Origin: Streptomyces sp. ISL-100
Lineage (GTDB): Bacteria; Actinomycetota; Actinomycetes; Streptomycetales; Streptomycetaceae
Length of the DNA stretch: 64,000 nt
Assembly: GCF_018614615.1 (NCBI RefSeq)
Contig: NZ_JAGGOK010000070.1
Location: 1-64,000 of the forward strand
Reading direction: 5' to 3'
Made by a program: the position numbers and the translations under genes. How positions within the stretch are numbered: position 1 is the stretch's first letter; each line of letters begins with the position of its first letter. The notes below the pieces were generated by a model that saw only the letters and a program-made list of their open reading frames with translations, ran no database searches and was not told the origin of the DNA. Shown here piece by piece: positions 62,171 to 64,000 of this stretch.

Positions 62171-64000
62171 GTGACGCTCCGCCTGCGCCCGCTCGCCATG
62201 CTCGCTTCCGCTCTCGCTCTCGTGCTCGGGATTCCGGCCGCCGGGGCTGCCGCCGACCCCCCGGCCGACACCGACCGAAGATCCGCCCCCGTCATCACCC
62301 CGACACCGCAGGATCTCCGGCAGCGCGACGACCGCGTCACCATCACCCCGACGGTGACGCTCGTCGCGGGCGTCGACGCTGATGCCGCCGCCCTGAAGGT
62401 GACTCAGCAGGCGCTCCTCGACGCCGGTGCGCACCAGGTCGTACGCGGGGAACGCCCCGTCCCGAGCCGGCTCACCGTGTACGTCGGCGGCCCGGGGGAG
62501 ACCCCGCAGACCGCCGGGGCGCTCGAAGCGCTGGACATCGAAGGCCCCGGACAACTCCCACCCGAGGGGTATGTCCTGGGCATCGGTGAGCGCCGTATCG
62601 CGCTCTCCGGCAAGGACACGGCCGGTACGTACTACGCCGCCCAGTCGCTGCGCCAGCTGCTGCCCGAACGCAAGGGCCCCGGCGCGAAGGTCGGGGGGGC
62701 CGAGATCCGCGACTGGCCCACCACCACGATCCGCGGCGTCATCGAGGGCTTCTACGGCATCCCGTGGACCCACGCGGCCCGCCTCGACCAGCTCGACTTC
62801 TACGGCGAGCACAAGATGAACATCTACGTCTACTCGCCCAAGGACGACCCGTACCTGCGGGAGAGGTGGCGGGAGCCGTACCCCGACGCGCAGCTCGCGA
62901 AGATGAAGGAGCTCGTCGACCGGGCCCGCGCCCGGCACGTGGAGTTCACGTACGCGCTGTCGCCGGGACTGAGTGTCTGCTACAGCTCCGAGGCCGACAT
63001 CAAGGCGCTGACCGACAAGTTCAAGACGGTCTGGGAGCTCGGCATCCGCACGTACGCCGTCCCGCTCGACGACATCAGTTACACCAAGTGGAACTGCCAG
63101 GCCGACCAGGACAAGTGGGGAACGGGCGCGGCCGCAGCCGGCGCCGCCCAGGCGTACCTCCTCAACCGGGTCAACCGGGACTTCATTGCCACCCACCCGG
63201 GCGCCGCGCCGCTCCAGATGGTGCCGACGGAGTACTACAACGTCACCCCGTCCCCGTACAAGAAGGCGCTCGCCGAGCAGCTCGACGAGGACGTGGTGGT
63301 CGAGTGGACCGGTGTCGGCGTCATCGCGCCGGTCATAACGGTGGCGCAGGCGAGGGCCGCGCGTGACGTTTTCGCGCACCCGATCCTGCTCTGGGACAAC
63401 TACCCGGTGAACGACTACGTCACCAACCGGCTGCTGCTCGGTCCGTACAACGGCCGGGAGAAAGGGATGCCCGCCGAGCTCGGCTCCGGCATCACCGCCA
63501 ACCCGATGAACCAGGCGTACGCCTCGAAGGTCCCGCTGATGACGGTCGCCGACTACACGTGGAACGACGCGGCCTACGATCCGGTCACCTCATGGCAGAC
63601 GGCGATCTCCGAGTACGCGGGCGGCGATGCGAAGACCGAGAAGGCGCTGCGGATCTTCTCCGACGTCAACTACAGCTCCCGCATCAACGCACAGCAGGCA
63701 CCCGCTCTGGCCGCCTCGGTCGAGCGGTTCTGGGAGTCCGGGAACGCGGCCCGGCTGGACCGCGCCCTTGAGGGTCTGCAGAAGTCCCCGGACGTGCTGC
63801 GCGACCGTATCGCCGAGCAGGAGTTCATCGACGACAGCGAGCCGTGGCTCGACGCCGCCGAGGCGTGGGGCGTCGCGACGCGCGCGGCTCTGCGGCTGGT
63901 CGAGCTGGCCCGCGACGGAGACGGCGCCCGGGCGTGGGACCAGCGGCAGCGACTGCCCGGGCTCGTGGCCGCCGCGAAGTCGTTCACGTACACCGACCTG
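62171..64000 (+). CDS. Secreted GH84 beta-N-acetylglucosaminidase (partial, 3' end outside window)
   Basis: The first 610 residues are visible. A signal peptide (LRLRPLAMLASALALVLGIPAAGAAA) directs secretion. A beta-N-acetylhexosaminidase-like N-terminal domain (about 40-180) precedes the GH84 barrel, which starts IRGVIEGFYGIPWT and has YSPKDDPYLRERWREPYP and the catalytic Asp pair VPLDDIS. It then enters the helical domain. The family includes hyaluronidase-like and O-GlcNAc hexosaminidases. GTG start with TGGAGG four bases upstream. The frame remains open at base 64000. Confidence 0.93.
   Translation, partial: MTLRLRPLAMLASALALVLGIPAAGAAADPPADTDRRSAPVITPTPQDLRQRDDRVTITPTVTLVAGVDADAAALKVTQQALLDAGAHQVVRGERPVPSRLTVYVGGPGETPQTAGALEALDIEGPGQLPPEGYVLGIGERRIALSGKDTAGTYYAAQSLRQLLPERKGPGAKVGGAEIRDWPTTTIRGVIEGFYGIPWTHAARLDQLDFYGEHKMNIYVYSPKDDPYLRERWREPYPDAQLAKMKELVDRARARHVEFTYALSPGLSVCYSSEADIKALTDKFKTVWELGIRTYAVPLDDISYTKWNCQADQDKWGTGAAAAGAAQAYLLNRVNRDFIATHPGAAPLQMVPTEYYNVTPSPYKKALAEQLDEDVVVEWTGVGVIAPVITVAQARAARDVFAHPILLWDNYPVNDYVTNRLLLGPYNGREKGMPAELGSGITANPMNQAYASKVPLMTVADYTWNDAAYDPVTSWQTAISEYAGGDAKTEKALRIFSDVNYSSRINAQQAPALAASVERFWESGNAARLDRALEGLQKSPDVLRDRIAEQEFIDDSEPWLDAAEAWGVATRAALRLVELARDGDGARAWDQRQRLPGLVAAAKSFTYTDL

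Noticed and set aside
1..64000. tRNA, rRNA, insertion sequences, phage attachment sites
   Set aside because: I saw no transposase, integrase, tRNA-like cloverleaf or terminal repeat that I could support by eye.

Overview
The window is high-G+C actinobacterial DNA, almost certainly from a Streptomyces. Third codon positions are G/C-rich, GTG starts are common, genes overlap tightly, rare TTA codons sit in cluster genes, and a complete SapB-type (ram/amf) morphogen locus, SpoIIE phosphatases and a SigB/F-type sigma factor are present.

About 1-33 kb is the right-hand part of a nonribosomal peptide gene cluster that continues beyond the left edge. A multimodular NRPS (PCP-[C-A-PCP]-[C-A-PCP]-TE visible) ends the assembly line. 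Its last two adenylation pockets read as aspartate and hydroxyphenylglycine (Hpg). An eight-gene rightward operon (11.25-24.49 kb) carries a CmlA-type diiron beta-hydroxylase, HmaS, a fused Hmo-HpgT (together Tyr/HPP to Hpg), a PLP synthase, an argininosuccinate-lyase-like enzyme, an ATP-grasp ligase, an A-PCP-hydrolase protein and a PduX-like threonine kinase. The kinase, PLP synthase and lyase together fit threonine to 2,3-diaminobutyrate. A SyrP-like dioxygenase, an FkbM methyltransferase, a GT4 glycosyltransferase, two export systems, an alpha/beta hydrolase, an MbtH protein and a StrR-family activator complete the set. Three StrR-type operators (9-bp arms, 11-bp spacer) lie before the operon, before mbtH and inside the activator gene. 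TTA codons in the activator, the FkbM gene and a PLP dehydratase-like gene suggest bldA control. The inferred product contains Hpg, (hydroxy)Asp and probably 2,3-diaminobutyrate.

About 33.7-39.3 kb is a hydroxyproline catabolic operon (D-hydroxyproline dehydrogenase beta, gamma and alpha, deaminase, epimerase) beside its HTH-cupin regulator; two matching inverted repeats flank the regulator gene. 39.5-44.3 kb has two convergent SpoIIE-type phosphatase genes, one frameshifted. 44.4-46.8 kb holds a PadR regulator with a perfect operator palindrome and an acyl-CoA dehydrogenase. 47.0-54.2 kb is a full class III lanthipeptide (SapB-like) cluster. 54.4-58.7 kb is an OpuC-type compatible-solute transporter interrupted by a cupin gene. 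The right end has a proline-iminopeptidase-like hydrolase, a PIG-L deacetylase, an 8-bp tandem repeat, a SigB/F-family sigma factor and a truncated GH84 hexosaminidase.
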